From contig JAAFYY010000001.1 in NCBI GenBank assembly GCA_014284505.1, positions 5,505,845-5,569,844 of the forward strand: a stretch of 64,000 nucleotides of DNA, given 5' to 3'. The position numbers and the translations under genes were made by a program. Shown in pieces: positions 19,801 through 29,274 of the stretch (positions are counted from its first letter, which is position 1; the number at the start of each line of letters is the position of its first letter). Source of the stretch: Streptacidiphilus sp. 4-A2 (GTDB lineage Bacteria > Actinomycetota > Actinomycetes > Streptomycetales > Streptomycetaceae). The notes beneath the pieces were generated by a model. The model had not been told where the DNA came from. It worked only from the letters and a program-made list of their open reading frames with translations, and ran no database searches.

Positions 19801-19996
19801 TTGAGCCGCTCCATGAGTTCGTGCCACTTGGCAGCCTGCTCGGCGGCGGTCCGCCGGACGGTGGTCTGGTGGGCTGTCCGGGCCAGGTGCTCCTCGATCG
19901 CCTGGACCACTATGGCGTGCATGCTTACCCCTCGGCCTCAGCATGCCGCCGGAGGGCGTCATTCAGATCGTCCCGGAGACGGAGGTTCATGGCCAT
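19797..19996 (-). CDS. Antitoxin partner of Doc, ribbon-helix-helix-like, one frameshift
   Basis: 66 residues once one G is restored in the G run near 19929. The N-terminus MAMNLRLRDDLNDALRRHA has the alternating pattern of a ribbon-helix-helix strand and first helix. After the shift it continues GVSMHAIVVQAIEEHLAR, the second helix. The C-terminal helix AAEQAAKWHELMERLK probably binds the toxin. It should repress its own operon. The ATG at 19990 is an alternative start. Confidence 0.75.
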
Positions 19997-20158
19997 GAAA
20001 CCAGCATACCCACCGTGACCCCACAGTGGTACCAGTTCGACGTATGCGGTGGCCCGTCCTACCTCTCCCGGCCGGGCGGCCCGGACGCGGAGCGGGACGG
20101 CTGAAAGCGTCGCCAGCCGGTTCGGCGCTCTGTGGTTGGCGGGTGCGGTCGGGAGCGC

Positions 20159-21555
20159 TCAGCTCCCCGTCGGGCGGGCGGCTCGCAGAGGGCGGCGGCG
20201 AGGAGGCGCCGGCGGTGAGGGTGGCGAAGATCGCGGCGAAGCCCAGGGTGCCGCCGGTGCCCAGCGAGGTGAACAGCAGGCCACCGCGGTCAGCAGGACG
20301 TTCCGAGGGCGTCGCTGACCTGGAGGGACGCCGAGTTCTCGCCGGTCTCGTCGGGCGCGGAGAGCCCGAGCATCAGCACCCCGACCGACGAGATGGTCAT
20401 CCCCATGCCCGCGCGCCGATCGCCCAGGCGCAGGCCACCACATACGGCGGGATGGAGTGCACCAGCGCCAGCCCGGCCCCGGCTATCGCCGTGGCGGACA
20501 TCAGCAGGCCGAGCCGGATCAGCAGTACCCGGTGCCGGTCCGCCCACGGCCGGCCCTGCAACCAGGAGCCGCAGGCCCAGCTGAGGCCGCCGCTGGTGAG
20601 CGAGAGCCCGGCCAGGGTCGGCGACAGCCCGCGCTGGGTGACCAGCATCAGCGGGATGAAGGCCTCGGCGGCGAAGAAGGTGCCGGCGGCCAGGCCGCGC
20701 AGCAGGATCACCGTCGGCAGCCCGCGTCCGGCGCGCAGCGTGCCGCGCGCAGCAGCCGCAGCACCGCCGGGACCAGCAGCGCCAGCCGGCGGCGGCCGGC
20801 AGCAGCGCCAGCAGGTCCAGCAGCTGCCCGGCGTACTCCAGCAGCCCGGCGCCCGCGGCGCCAGGGCGACCGCGAGCAGGATCCGCCGGCGGTCCAGTCC
20901 CCAGCCGCGCGGGCGGTGTCCTCGGCCTGGAGCCGGCGCAGCTGCGGCAGCATCAGCACCGGGAGCAGCACCAGCACCGGTATCGACAGGAACACCCAGC
21001 GCCAGCCGAGGTGCTGGGTGACACTGCCGGAGATCACCGGGCCGACGATCGAGGGCAGCACCCAGGAGGCGGAGAAGGCAGCGAAGACCGAGGCCCGCAG
21101 CCGTTCCGGATAGGCCCGGCCGACCACCACGTACAGGGCCACGATCAGCAGCCCGCCGCCCAGGCCCTGTACCGCGCGGCCGGAGACGAAGACCCACATG
21201 TCCTGCGCGGTGCCGCGCGATCACCAGGCCCACGCCGAAGGTGCCGATGCCTGCCGCCAGCGGCCCAGCGGTCCGCGCTTGTCGCACCACTCGCCGGAGA
21301 CGACCATCGCCAGCAGGCTGGCGGTGAAGTAGCCGGAGAAGGCGAAGGCGTACAGGCCGAGGCCGTGCAGGGCGCGGGCGGCATGGCGGTGTTGACGGCG
21401 GTGGCCTCGAAGGCGACCAGCAGCACGCAGGAGACGATGCCGAAGGTCAGCGCGCGGTAGCGGCCGCTGAGGATGCCGCCGCTGTCGGCGAGGTCGACGG
21501 CTGCGGTCGCGTCGGAAGGCTTCGTCGAGCCGGGGGCGTCGGTCACCGGACCCAT
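20159..21555 (-). CDS. Major facilitator superfamily transporter, 12-14 helix exporter; frameshifts
   Basis: About 466 residues. Recognisable pieces: helix 1 ALTFGIVSCVLLVAFEATAVNTAMP (the EATAVNTAMP resembles the LDxTVVNVALP motif of DHA2 drug exporters), YAFAFSGYFTASLLAMVVSGEW with CDKRGP (motif A), RAVQGLGGGLLIVALYVVVG, and LRASVFAAFSASWVLPSIVGP (motif C-like). At least six frame breaks are present. The exact end is uncertain; third-position GC falls after about 20160. It likely exports a small hydrophobic compound; substrate unknown. Confidence 0.8.
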
Positions 21556-21743
21556 GGTAAGGCCCACAGGGCACTATCACCCCTGTCGGGAGCCGCTCGG
21601 GAACGGTGCGGGAAGCGGCTCGGGAGCGGCCCGGAGAGCGGGTGCGGCAGCGGCTCGGCAGGCTCGCGGCACTCCGGCACTCCCCGGCGGAAGCGGACGG
21701 CACGCCACCGCCGGACAGCTCCACCGCGAATTCCGGGAAGGTG

Positions 21744-21774
21744 TTGACGAATAGCCTGCGCATTCCTGTAGAGT
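21744..21774 (+). promoter_or_regulatory. Vegetative-type promoter for the Cys-rich peptide gene
   Basis: TTGACG at 21744-21749 and TAGAGT at 21769-21774, spaced 19 bp, match the HrdB consensus (TTGAC and TAGRRT) well except for slightly long spacing. The predicted start near 21781 gives a leader of about 45 nt. Confidence 0.6.
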
Positions 21775-21827
21775 GAATTTCACCGGGCGACAACGGCACC
21801 GGGGAAACTCAGGACAGGGGTGATCTG

Positions 21828-21928
21828 ATGAACGGAAGGCCGTGCGCACCGCGCAGTACGCCACCTGCGTCAGCCCCTGTACCACCGCGGCGTGTCGCTG
21901 TTCCGCCGCCTCCTGTCCGACCTGCTGA
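21828..21928 (+). CDS. Small Cys-rich peptide, unknown function (one base missing near the start)
   Basis: From 21842 the frame has almost only G or C in third positions and encodes VRTAQYATCVSPCTTAA followed by CRCSAASCPTC, then TGA at 21926. It holds six Cys in the last 20 residues. The ATG at 21828 sits 7 nt after AGGGGTGATC, a near-perfect ribosome site, but is out of frame by one base. Adding a base after ATGAA gives MKRKAVRTAQ and a 33-residue peptide. It could be a metal-binding or redox peptide, a RiPP-like precursor, or a Cys-sensing leader; no modifying enzyme is nearby. tRNA-Cys follows 117 bp later. Confidence 0.6.
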
Positions 21929-22045
21929 AGGCCCCAGGCCAGTCCTGAAGGCCCCGGAGGGCCCCAGGCCCGTTCCAGGTCCCGGCCCCGTTGAGGGCCG
22001 ATCGCACCACAGTCCCACCAGCCGGCCCGCCCAGGGCTGTCGTAC

Positions 22046-22117
22046 GGCCGTGTGCCCGAGTGGCTCAGGGGACCGCCTGCAAAGCGGTTTACGCCGGTTC
22101 GAATCCGGTCATGGCCT
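22046..22117 (+). tRNA. tRNA-Cys (anticodon GCA)
   Basis: A full cloverleaf is seen. The acceptor stem GGCCGTG pairs with CATGGCC (one G-U pair), the D arm is CCC/GGG, and the anticodon stem ACCGC/GCGGT encloses CTGCAAA with anticodon GCA. The T arm GCCGG/CCGGT encloses TTCGAAT, and the discriminator base is U, as expected for tRNA-Cys. The CCA end is not encoded. Confidence 0.97.
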
Positions 22118-22165
22118 CAGTGAGGGAATTCACCACGGAATCGTGGATCCCTGTTTTTCCATGCC

Positions 22166-22201
22166 TTTTCCGGGAATGCCGTGGGGGAATTCCCGGGAAA
22201 A
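22166..22201 (+). terminator. Stem-loop after tRNA-Cys
   Basis: TTTTCCGGGAAT pairs with ATTCCCGGGAAAA with one bulged base, 49 bp after the tRNA. It is probably the tRNA terminator. Confidence 0.6.
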
Positions 22202-22203
22202 GA

Positions 22204-22240
22204 GGAGGGGCCCGGTCGCCATCGGCGGCCGGGCCCCTCC
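22204..22240. terminator. Strong bidirectional terminator
   Basis: A perfect 12-bp inverted repeat, GGAGGGGCCCGG at 22204-22215 and its complement at 22229-22240. It lies between tRNA-Cys and the 3' end of the molybdenum hydroxylase operon. Confidence 0.75.
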
Positions 22241-22309
22241 CGTGTCAGTGCCCTCGTCAGTACCCTCGCCGGAGCCCCGGCCGGGGCCCCAGGTCAGGGC
22301 CCCGTCCGG

Positions 22310-24728
22310 CTAGCCGGCGATGTCCTCCGGCGGTATCGGCAGCTGGTTCACCGGACGGCCGGTGGCCGCGCGCACCGCCGCCGCGACCGCCGCCGGAGCG
22401 ACCGCGGCCGGGCCGCGCCGACCGCCTTGGCGCCGAAGGGAGCGACCACGTCCCGCTCCTCCAGCAGCGCCGCGATCCGGATGTCCGGGGCGTCCAGCGA
22501 GGTGGGCAGCCGGTAGCGGGTGAACGAGGGGTTGGCGATCCGGCCGCCCTCGGTGACCAGTTCCTCCATCAGCGCCAGGCCCAGGCCCTGGGTGGCGCCG
22601 GCCTCGATCCGGGCGACGATCTGCTCGGGTTGAGTGCCCGGCCGACGTCCTGGGCCACGGCCAGTTCGACCACCCGCACCGTGCCCAGCTCCACATCCAC
22701 GTCCACGACCGCCCGCATCGCGCAGAAGGCCAGCCCGACGAAGGCGTCACCCTGCCCAGTCTCCGGGTCCAGCGGTTCGGTGGGATGCGGGCGGCACTGC
22801 GCGGTCGCCCACAGATCCTTGTCCTCCAGCGCCTGGAGCACCGGCATGCCGAGCACCCCGTCGTAGGAGGTGATCTTGCCGTCGCTGATGGTGAGCAGCT
22901 CCGGCGACATTCCGAACTGCACCGCGAGCGGTTGCAGCAGCTGGTGGCGGACCATCAGCGCGGCCCGCTCGACCGCGCCGCCGGACACCCAGGTCTGCCG
23001 GCCGCGGGCGGAGGGACCGGCCGCGGGCTGGTCGGTGTCGACCGGCGCGATGTAGACATCGGTGACGCCGAGGACGTCCTGCACGATCTGCCGGGCCAGG
23101 GTGGAGAAGCCGGTGCCGGTGTCGACCGCGGTGCACATCACCGAGGCCTGCGAGCCGGTGACCCGCACCGAGGCGGTGGACACCTCGTCGGTGCCCTCCG
23201 CGCCCAGCATGTGCACCATGCCCACGGCGTAGCCGATACCGCGCCGCACCGCGGCCGGGTCGCCCGCACCGCCGGGGCCGCCGGGCAGCAGCCACTCCTC
23301 GTCCGGCTGGTCCACCGGCAGCGGCGGCAGCGGCTCGGCGGCCACCGCGTCCAGCAGCTCGCGTACCGGCGCCGGGCAGGTCACCGCCTGGCCGGTGGGC
23401 AGCAGGTCGCCGGTGGACATGGCGTTACGGCGGCGGATCTCCAGCGGTTCCAGGTCCAGCGCGGCCGCCAGCTGGTCCAGCTGGGTCTCGTAGGCGAAGC
23501 AGGTCTGCAGCGCGCCCTCGCCGCGCATCCGCCCGGCCGGGGGATTGTTGGTGCGCACCGCCCAGGCGTCGACGAAGACATTGGGCACCACATAGGGGCC
23601 GGCCGCCATGGCCGCCGCCGCCGCCAGCGCCTCGCTGGACACCTCGGCGTACGCGCCGCCGTCCAGCAGCAGCTGTGCCTCGACCTTGACCAGGTGCCCC
23701 TCGACATCGGCGTGGTGCCGGTAGCGCAGCAGCGCCGGGTGCCGGTGGGCGTGGGTGAGGAAGGACTCCTCGCGGGTCAGCGCCATCTTCACCGGGTGCC
23801 CGGTGCGGATCGCCAGCAGGCCGAGCGCGACCTGGAAGCCGACGTCCTCGCGGTCGGCGGTGGCTCCGGGGACCCCGCTGACCACCAGCCGGACCCGGTC
23901 CGGCTCCAGTCCGAGGCAGTTCGCGGCCCGGTCCCGGTCGCCGTGCGGGTCGGTGCTGGCGACATGCAGTTCGACACCGCCGTCCGGACGCGGGACCGCG
24001 AGCCCGGCCTCGGCGCCGATCGGCGCCGGTCCTGTCGGCCGACCCGGTACAGGCCCTCGACCACGATCGCGCCGACGGCCTCCGGATCGCCGAAGCGCAC
24101 CGGGAGGTGGCGGAACATGTTGCCGTCGGGGTGGATCGGCGGGGCGGTGAACGCCTGCTCCGGGTCGGTCAGCGGCTCCAGCGGTTCGTAGTTGACCACC
24201 ACCGCCGCGGCCGCCAGCCGGGCGGTGTCCGGGTGGTCGGCGGCCACCGCGGCCACCGGCTCGCCGTGGTGGCGGACCATGTCGGCGGCGAACACCGGGC
24301 GGTCCTGCGCGATCGGGCCGCTGGGCGCGCCGTCGGGCAGCCCGGACGGGCCCGGGCGCAGGTCCGCGGCGGTGACCACGGCATGCACCCCGGGGATGGC
24401 CAGGGCCGGGCCGGTGTCCACCGACAGGATGCGGGCGTGCGCGTAGGGGGAGCGGGTGACCGCGCCCCAGAGCAGGCCCTCGGCCCACAGGTCGGCCGCG
24501 TAGGGGAAGATGCCCATCGACTTGGCCAGCGCGTCGGCGCGCATCGGCGAGGAGCCGAGGCCGCTCGCGGAGGAAGTCTGCTCCGGCACCCGCGGGCGGA
24601 CCGGCGCGGCGACGCCGGCGGGCGCGCCGCGGGCGCGCCGAGAGCGGTGCCGGTGGCGCTGCCGGGGGCGCCCTGCGGAACCCCGGGCAGGGGGCCGGCG
24701 TCTCGCCTTCGCTGTCGGGGGTGGTCAT
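22310..24728 (-). CDS. Molybdenum hydroxylase, molybdopterin-binding large subunit (xanthine dehydrogenase/CO dehydrogenase family); frameshifts
   Basis: About 806 residues. The N-terminal aldehyde oxidase/XDH domain has DALAKSMGIFPYAADL and GLLWGAVTRSPYAHARI. The Mo-binding domain has VGFQVALGLLAIRTGHPVKM, REESFLTHAHRHPA, NNPPAGRMRGEGALQTCFAYE (family PxxxxRGxGxxQ-like), VDTGTGFSTLARQIV and the C-terminal QDVGRALNP. The substrate, a purine, aldehyde or heterocycle, cannot be inferred. Frame breaks lie near 24600, 24030, 22630 and 22420. Its ATG overlaps the Fe-S subunit stop by 4 bp (ATGA). Confidence 0.85.
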
Positions 24729-25924
24729 GCTCCGGCCTCCGGGGCGGCGGGGGTCTGCTGGTGCGGCAGGTAGCCGCCGGCGTCCGTGCCGTAGCCGCCG
24801 CTGTCGGGGTACACGCCGGTGGTCGACTGGTACTCGTACTGCGGCTGCGGCTGCGGCTGCGGCTGGTGCTGCGGCTGGTCGGGCGGTCCCGGCTGCTGCG
24901 GCAGCCCGATGTACTGCGGCGGCTCGGCGAAGGCCTGGTCACCGAAGGACTGGTCACCGAAGGACTGCTCGGCGAAGGCCTGGCCGGTGTGGAACTGGCC
25001 GGTGTCGAACTGGCCCGTCGCGAACTGGCCGGTGTGGGACTGGCCGGTGTGGGACTGCTCGGGGAAGCCCTGCTCGGCGAACGGCTGCGCGGCGTGCGGT
25101 TGCTCGGTGTAGGCCGGTTCGGCGTGCGCCTGCTCCGGGAACGCCGGTCCGGGGAAGGGCGGTTCGGGCAGGCCCTGCCCCTGGAAGCCCTGCCCGGTGT
25201 AGGGCGGCTCGGGGTAGCCCGGCTGCGGATGGCCCTGCTGTAGGTGCCCCTGCTGCGGGTGCCCCGGTGACTGCCCGGGCGGCGGCACCGGCGCCGGACC
25301 GGTCGCCTGCGGCGGGGTCTGTGTCTGCTGCTCCGGGATGAGAGCGGTGCTCTCGCCCTGCTCCGCGTCGCTCTCCGCCTGCTCGGCCCGGGCCCGGGCC
25401 ACCGCCTGCACCGCCGCCAGCGCGCCCCGGTAGCCGGTGCAGCGGCAGAGGTTGCCGGACAGTGCCTCGCGGGTTTCCAGCTCGGCCGGCTGGTGGTTGC
25501 GCTCCAGCAGGTCGTGCACGGCCATGGCCAGCCCCGGGACGCAGTAGCCGCACTGCACCGCGCCGCTCTCGGCCAGCGCCCGCTGCACGTCGGAGGCGGT
25601 GCCGTCGTCGGCCAGCCCCTCGACCGTGCGGATGTCGCTGTCCGCCGCCAGCGCGGCCGGCACCAGGCAGGCCGCGGTCAGCTGGCCGTCCAGCTGCACC
25701 GAGCAGGCGCCGCACTCGCCCTGGTCGCAGCCGCCCTTGGCGCCCGCCAGACCGAGCCGCTCGCGCAGCACATACAGCAGGCTCTCGCCGATCCACGCCT
25801 CGGCCACCGGCCGTTCCACCCCGTTGACACGCAGGGTGTAGGAGGCTCGCGGCGACTCGTCCGCGCCGAAGCCGCCGACGGGCACAGGGCCGCCCAGGCC
25901 GGGGTTTGCCAGGAAATCAGTCAC
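24725..25924 (-). CDS. Molybdenum hydroxylase 2Fe-2S subunit with long Gln/Pro-rich repeat tail
   Basis: 399 residues, intact. Residues 1-175 form a normal small subunit: a plant-type ferredoxin cluster CDQGECGACSVQLDG plus the Cys at LTAACLVP, and the helical second cluster in QCGYCVPGLAM and GNLCRCTGYRG. This carries electrons from Mo to FAD. The remaining ~220 residues are an unusual extension of Pro/Gln/Gly. It includes five-residue repeats (SHTGQ, FATGQ, FDTGQ, FHTGQ, AFAEQ, SFGDQ) and a stretch QHQPQPQPQPQYEYQ. Typical homologues end near residue 165. Start GTG at 25924, overlapping the FAD subunit by 8 bp. Confidence 0.88.
   Translation of the reverse strand: MTDFLANPGLGGPVPVGGFGADESPRASYTLRVNGVERPVAEAWIGESLLYVLRERLGLAGAKGGCDQGECGACSVQLDGQLTAACLVPAALAADSDIRTVEGLADDGTASDVQRALAESGAVQCGYCVPGLAMAVHDLLERNHQPAELETREALSGNLCRCTGYRGALAAVQAVARARAEQAESDAEQGESTALIPEQQTQTPPQATGPAPVPPPGQSPGHPQQGHLQQGHPQPGYPEPPYTGQGFQGQGLPEPPFPGPAFPEQAHAEPAYTEQPHAAQPFAEQGFPEQSHTGQSHTGQFATGQFDTGQFHTGQAFAEQSFGDQSFGDQAFAEPPQYIGLPQQPGPPDQPQHQPQPQPQPQYEYQSTTGVYPDSGGYGTDAGGYLPHQQTPAAPEAGA
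24926..25100. repeat. 15-bp tandem repeats coding the pentapeptide tail
   Basis: Imperfect 15-bp units such as CTGGCCGGTGTGGAA, CTGGCCGGTGTCGAA and CTGGCCGGTGTGGGA recur about eleven times and encode xxTGQ/xxxEQ/xxGDQ pentapeptides in the Fe-S subunit tail. Confidence 0.75.
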
Positions 25925-26783
25925 GCGAGCGCCCTCCCGAGTGCGCGGCGGGCCAGTACTGCCACGGTACGACGCAGGCGGGCGACCGCTGTCGCCGCCC
26001 CCCGTCCGGGCCGCCCGCGGGCGGCTCGGGGACACAGGCCGAGGCGACGTATTCGCCGAAGGCGGCAGCCGCGGCGGGGTCTATGGTCCGGTCGCCGTCC
26101 CAGTCGATGCAGCCGGACACCCACTGCTCGGCCTCCAGCGGCCGCAGCGGCACCGGGGCGACGGCGCCGACCGCGCAGCGCACCGCGCGCCGCGCCGGGT
26201 CGAGCACCAGCGCCACCGAGGCGCCGGCCCGGGCCGGGCCGGTGCGGTTGGTGGCCTTGAGGAACACCTGCGGCGCGTGCAGCAGCGGGATCCGCACATA
26301 GCCGAGGAGTTCACCGCCGCGCAACGGATCCAGGCCGGTGAGCAGATGGCTCACCGGGACCTCGCGGGCGCCCTCCGGGCCGACCAGGGTGACCGTGGCC
26401 TCCAGCGCCGCGAGCACCGGCAGGGTGTCCCCGGCCGGGTCGGCGGTGATGATGTTGCCGCCCAGCGTCCCGGCGTTGCGGACCTGCGGCGGGCCCGCGG
26501 TGCGGGCGGCGGCGGCGAGCGCGGGCATCAGTGCGGCGAAGTCGGGGCGGCCCATCCGGGCGTGGGTGAGGCCGGCGCCGAGCTGCGCCGAGCCGTCCTG
26601 GTACTGCCAGCCGCGCAGCTCGTTGATCCGTCCCAGGCCGATCAGCGCCATCGGGCGCAGCAGACCGGCGTTGACCGCGCCCATGAGGTCGGTCCCTCCG
26701 GCCACCGGCACGGCGGCGGGCGAGGCCGCCAGTGCCGCGACGGCCTCGTCCAGCGAGGACGGGAGCATGATCGTTTGGTTCAC
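25917..26783 (-). CDS. Molybdenum hydroxylase FAD-binding medium subunit
   Basis: 288 residues, intact. The FAD domain shows VPVAGGTDLMGAV and GPPQVRNAGTLGGNIITADP, the two flavin-binding loops of CoxM/XDH medium subunits. The CO dehydrogenase flavoprotein C-terminal domain has LLGYVRIPLLH, GASVALVLDPARRAVRCAVG and VAPVPLRPLEAEQW. It passes electrons from Fe-S centres to NAD or another acceptor. First gene of the FAD / Fe-S / Mo operon, all overlapping. Start GTG at 26783 behind GGTGGGAC. The C-terminus after VPEP is a disordered Gly/Arg tail. Confidence 0.88.
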   Translation of the reverse strand: MNQTIMLPSSLDEAVAALAASPAAVPVAGGTDLMGAVNAGLLRPMALIGLGRINELRGWQYQDGSAQLGAGLTHARMGRPDFAALMPALAAAARTAGPPQVRNAGTLGGNIITADPAGDTLPVLAALEATVTLVGPEGAREVPVSHLLTGLDPLRGGELLGYVRIPLLHAPQVFLKATNRTGPARAGASVALVLDPARRAVRCAVGAVAPVPLRPLEAEQWVSGCIDWDGDRTIDPAAAAAFGEYVASACVPEPPAGGPDGGRRQRSPACVVPWQYWPAAHSGGRSRD

Positions 26784-27030
26784 CTGTGTCCCACCGGGCT
26801 CGGATTGCACACATCGCTGCCGCTTCTCGCCCGTACGGTACGTGGAAACGCGCCCTACGCGCACCCCGCGAGTTGCGGTGGGGCAACTCTGACACACCTG
26901 GGCGCGGACGTGATCCCCTCCCCTACCGACGAGTTGGCGTGGCTTTCATACCGTTTGCCCGGTTTGACGACCCTTCTGCCCGCTTTCCGGCGGCTGCGCA
27001 GCAGGCTCCCGCGCCACCCGGGAGCCGGTC

Positions 27031-28765
27031 TCACACCTGCGGCGGCAACCCCTCGATCGGGCGGCCCGCGACTCCGGGGCGACGCTGCCACGGGTGCGGC
27101 CCTGAGGCCGGCCGGTACTCCACGCCGAGCGCGTCGAGCCGGGCGCGGTGCCCCGTCATCCGGCGCTCGAAGTCCCCGAAGTCGCGCTCGGAGGGCTCCT
27201 GCGGCAGCGCCGACCAGGCGACCTCGGCGAAGGCCGCGAGCCGGGGGAAGGCGTGGTAGTCCACCTCGCGGACGTCGTCCATGAACTCGGTCCACAGATT
27301 GGCCTGAGTGCCGATCACATGGGCGGCGGCGGCCGGGTCGGTGCGCAACTGCGGCGGCAGCGGCTCGTAGCGGTAGACGTCCTCCAGCGAGCGGACCCAG
27401 CCGACCGGGACCGGCTGTCCTCGCCCGGCGCCTGCCGGTGGTCCAGGTACACCTGCTGCTCGGGGCACATCACCACGTCGTGCCCGGCCCGCGCGCGGCC
27501 ACCCCGCCCCGGTAGCCGCGCCAGGAGGACACCGCGCCCCCGGCGCCAGCCGCCCGCCGCCCGCCCGCGCGCGTCGGATGTCCTTCGCGCGCGTCGGGAT
27601 GTCCTTCGAGCGAGGTCCCTTCGAGGATCTCGTCCCAGCCGATGAGCCGGCGGCCGCGCGCGGCGAGCCAGTCGGCGAAGTGGCGGATGAACCAGTTCTG
27701 CAGCTCGTTCTCGTCGGCCAGGCCGAGCTGGCTGATCCGGGCCTGGGCGGAGGGGCTGGCCCGCCACTGGTCCTTGGGGCACTCGTCGCCGCCGAGGTGG
27801 ACGAAGGTGGAGGGGAAGATCTCCAGGACCTCCTCCAGGACCTGCTCGTAGAACCGCAGCGTGCGGTCCTCCACGTTCAGCACATTGGGGTTCACCCCCC
27901 AGTCGGTCCAGGTTCCCAGTGCCGCGGTGTCGACCACGTCGTGGTTGCCCAGCTCGGGGTAGGCGGCGATGGCGGCCTGGGCGTGCCCGGGATGTCGATC
28001 TCGGGGACGACGGTGATCTGCCGCTCGGCGGCGTAGGCCACGATCTCGCGCAGGTCGTCCTGGGTGTAGAAGCCGCCGTGCGGCCGGTCGTCGCGGCGCG
28101 GGAGCCCGCCCGGCCCGGCCCCCTGCTCGCGAGGCCGCCCCGGTAGCCGACCATGGAGCGCTCCCGCCAGCCTCCGGTGCCGGTCAGCCGCGGGTAGCGG
28201 CGGACCTCGATCCGCCAGCCCTGGTCGTCGGTCAGGTGCAGGTGCAGCACATTGAGCTTGTGCGCGGCCAGCAGGTCGACATAGCGCAGCACGTCGGCCT
28301 TGGGCAGGAAGTGCCGGGAGACGTCCAGCAGCACCCCGCGCCAGCCGAAGCGCGGCCGGTCGTGGACGGCGGCACAGGGCGCGGTCCAGCTCTCCCGGCG
28401 GACCGGGGCCCGCCGGTAGGCGTCCGGGCCGAACAGCTGGCGCAGCGTCTGCGCGCCCCAGAACAGCCCGGCCGGGCCGCCGCCGGTGAGCCGCACCCGG
28501 GCGGGCTCGACCAGCAGCCGGTACTCCTCCGCCGCCAGCTCCGGATCCAGGCCGAGCCGATCCCGGGGCGCCAGGAGCGCCGGTGCCGCCGGGCGGCAGC
28601 AGGCCGAACCCGGTGGCCGCGCCCAGCGCCGAGCGCAGCCAGCGGCCGACCCCCTCGGCCCCCGGCCCGCAGTCCAGCGGGGTGTCCGCACGCAGCTCGA
28701 AGCAGCCGGCCGGTCGGGGCCCTCCGGGGACGGCACCAGGACAACGGGGCAGGTATGAGGTCCAT
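27031..28765 (-). CDS. GH20 beta-N-acetylhexosaminidase, frameshifts
   Basis: About 578 residues. The N-terminal GH20b domain includes VRLTGGGPAGLFWGAQTLRQ. The barrel starts at FGWRGVLLDVSRHFLPKADV and contains LNVLHLHLTDDQGWRIE and the catalytic Asp-Glu pair in TFVHLGGDECPKDQW. AAHVIGTQANLWTEF and VDYHAFPRLAAFAEVAWS follow near the end. It releases terminal GlcNAc from chitobiose or glycans. There is no signal peptide at MDLIPAP, so it is probably cytoplasmic. At least eight frame breaks occur. The start at 28765 is 29 bp from a DasR-like site, which fits GlcNAc control. Confidence 0.87.
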
Positions 28766-28793
28766 GGGACGCCATCCTGCCCCGCCGCGCACC

Positions 28794-28809
28794 ATTGGTC
28801 CAGACCTAT
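28794..28809. promoter_or_regulatory. DasR responsive element-like site (dre)
   Basis: ATTGGTCCAGACCTAT matches the published dre consensus ACTGGTCTAGACCACT at 12 of 16 positions, keeping the palindromic TGGTCYAGACC core. It lies 29 bp upstream of the hexosaminidase start, where binding would block transcription until GlcNAc-6-phosphate releases DasR. Confidence 0.7.
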
Positions 28810-28854
28810 CCGGGGAGTCGTGGGGCGGGCCGGGGCGGGGCGGGCCGGGAGCGG

Positions 28855-29152
28855 CTACTTGTCCTTGCCGCCCTTGCCGTCCTTGTCCCCGCTGCCGTCG
28901 AGGCCTTCGTAGATCTCCTTGCACATCGGCAGACCGGGTACTTCTTCGGGTCCCGCCCGGGACCCAGACCTTGCCGCACAGCGCCACGACCGGGGATCCG
29001 GACAGCGCGCTGTCCATGATCTTGTCGCGCTTCACGTAGTGCGCGAAGCGCTCGTGGTCGCCGTCGCCGTGCGACACCTGGGGTACCGGCTCGACAAGGG
29101 TGCCGGTGCTGCCGCCGCGCTCCGGCTGGTACTCGGGATCAAGGGTGCTCAT
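28855..29152 (-). CDS. DUF3039 family protein, two frameshifts
   Basis: About 99 residues. Diagnostic pieces: SHGDGDHERFAHYVKRDKIM, then SPVVALCGKVWVPGRDPKKYPVC (restored in two places) with a CPMC knuckle, and a Lys/Gly tail GSGDKDGKGGKDK. Two CxxC-type half sites (ALCGKV and CPMC) suggest a small zinc-binding protein. The family is actinobacterial and of unknown function. One base is missing near 28966 and one near 28936. Start at 29152. Confidence 0.75.
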
Positions 29153-29274
29153 GGCATCCAAGTCTAGGACTCGCACCACCGCGGGCGGACCCGCTACGGC
29201 CGGGCGGGATTCCGGCCGCCCCGGCGCCCATGGCCCGGCGCCCGGTGCCCGTGCCCGGCACCCGTGCCCGGCGC

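Noticed and set aside
21842..21928. Thiopeptide or lanthipeptide precursor
   Set aside because: The Cys/Thr/Ser pattern is suggestive, but no dehydratase, cyclase or transporter dedicated to it lies nearby, so I left the function open.
21842..22117. Cys-peptide as an attenuator of tRNA-Cys
   Set aside because: A leader peptide that senses Cys normally precedes Cys biosynthesis genes; nothing in the sequence shows competing hairpins between the peptide and the tRNA.
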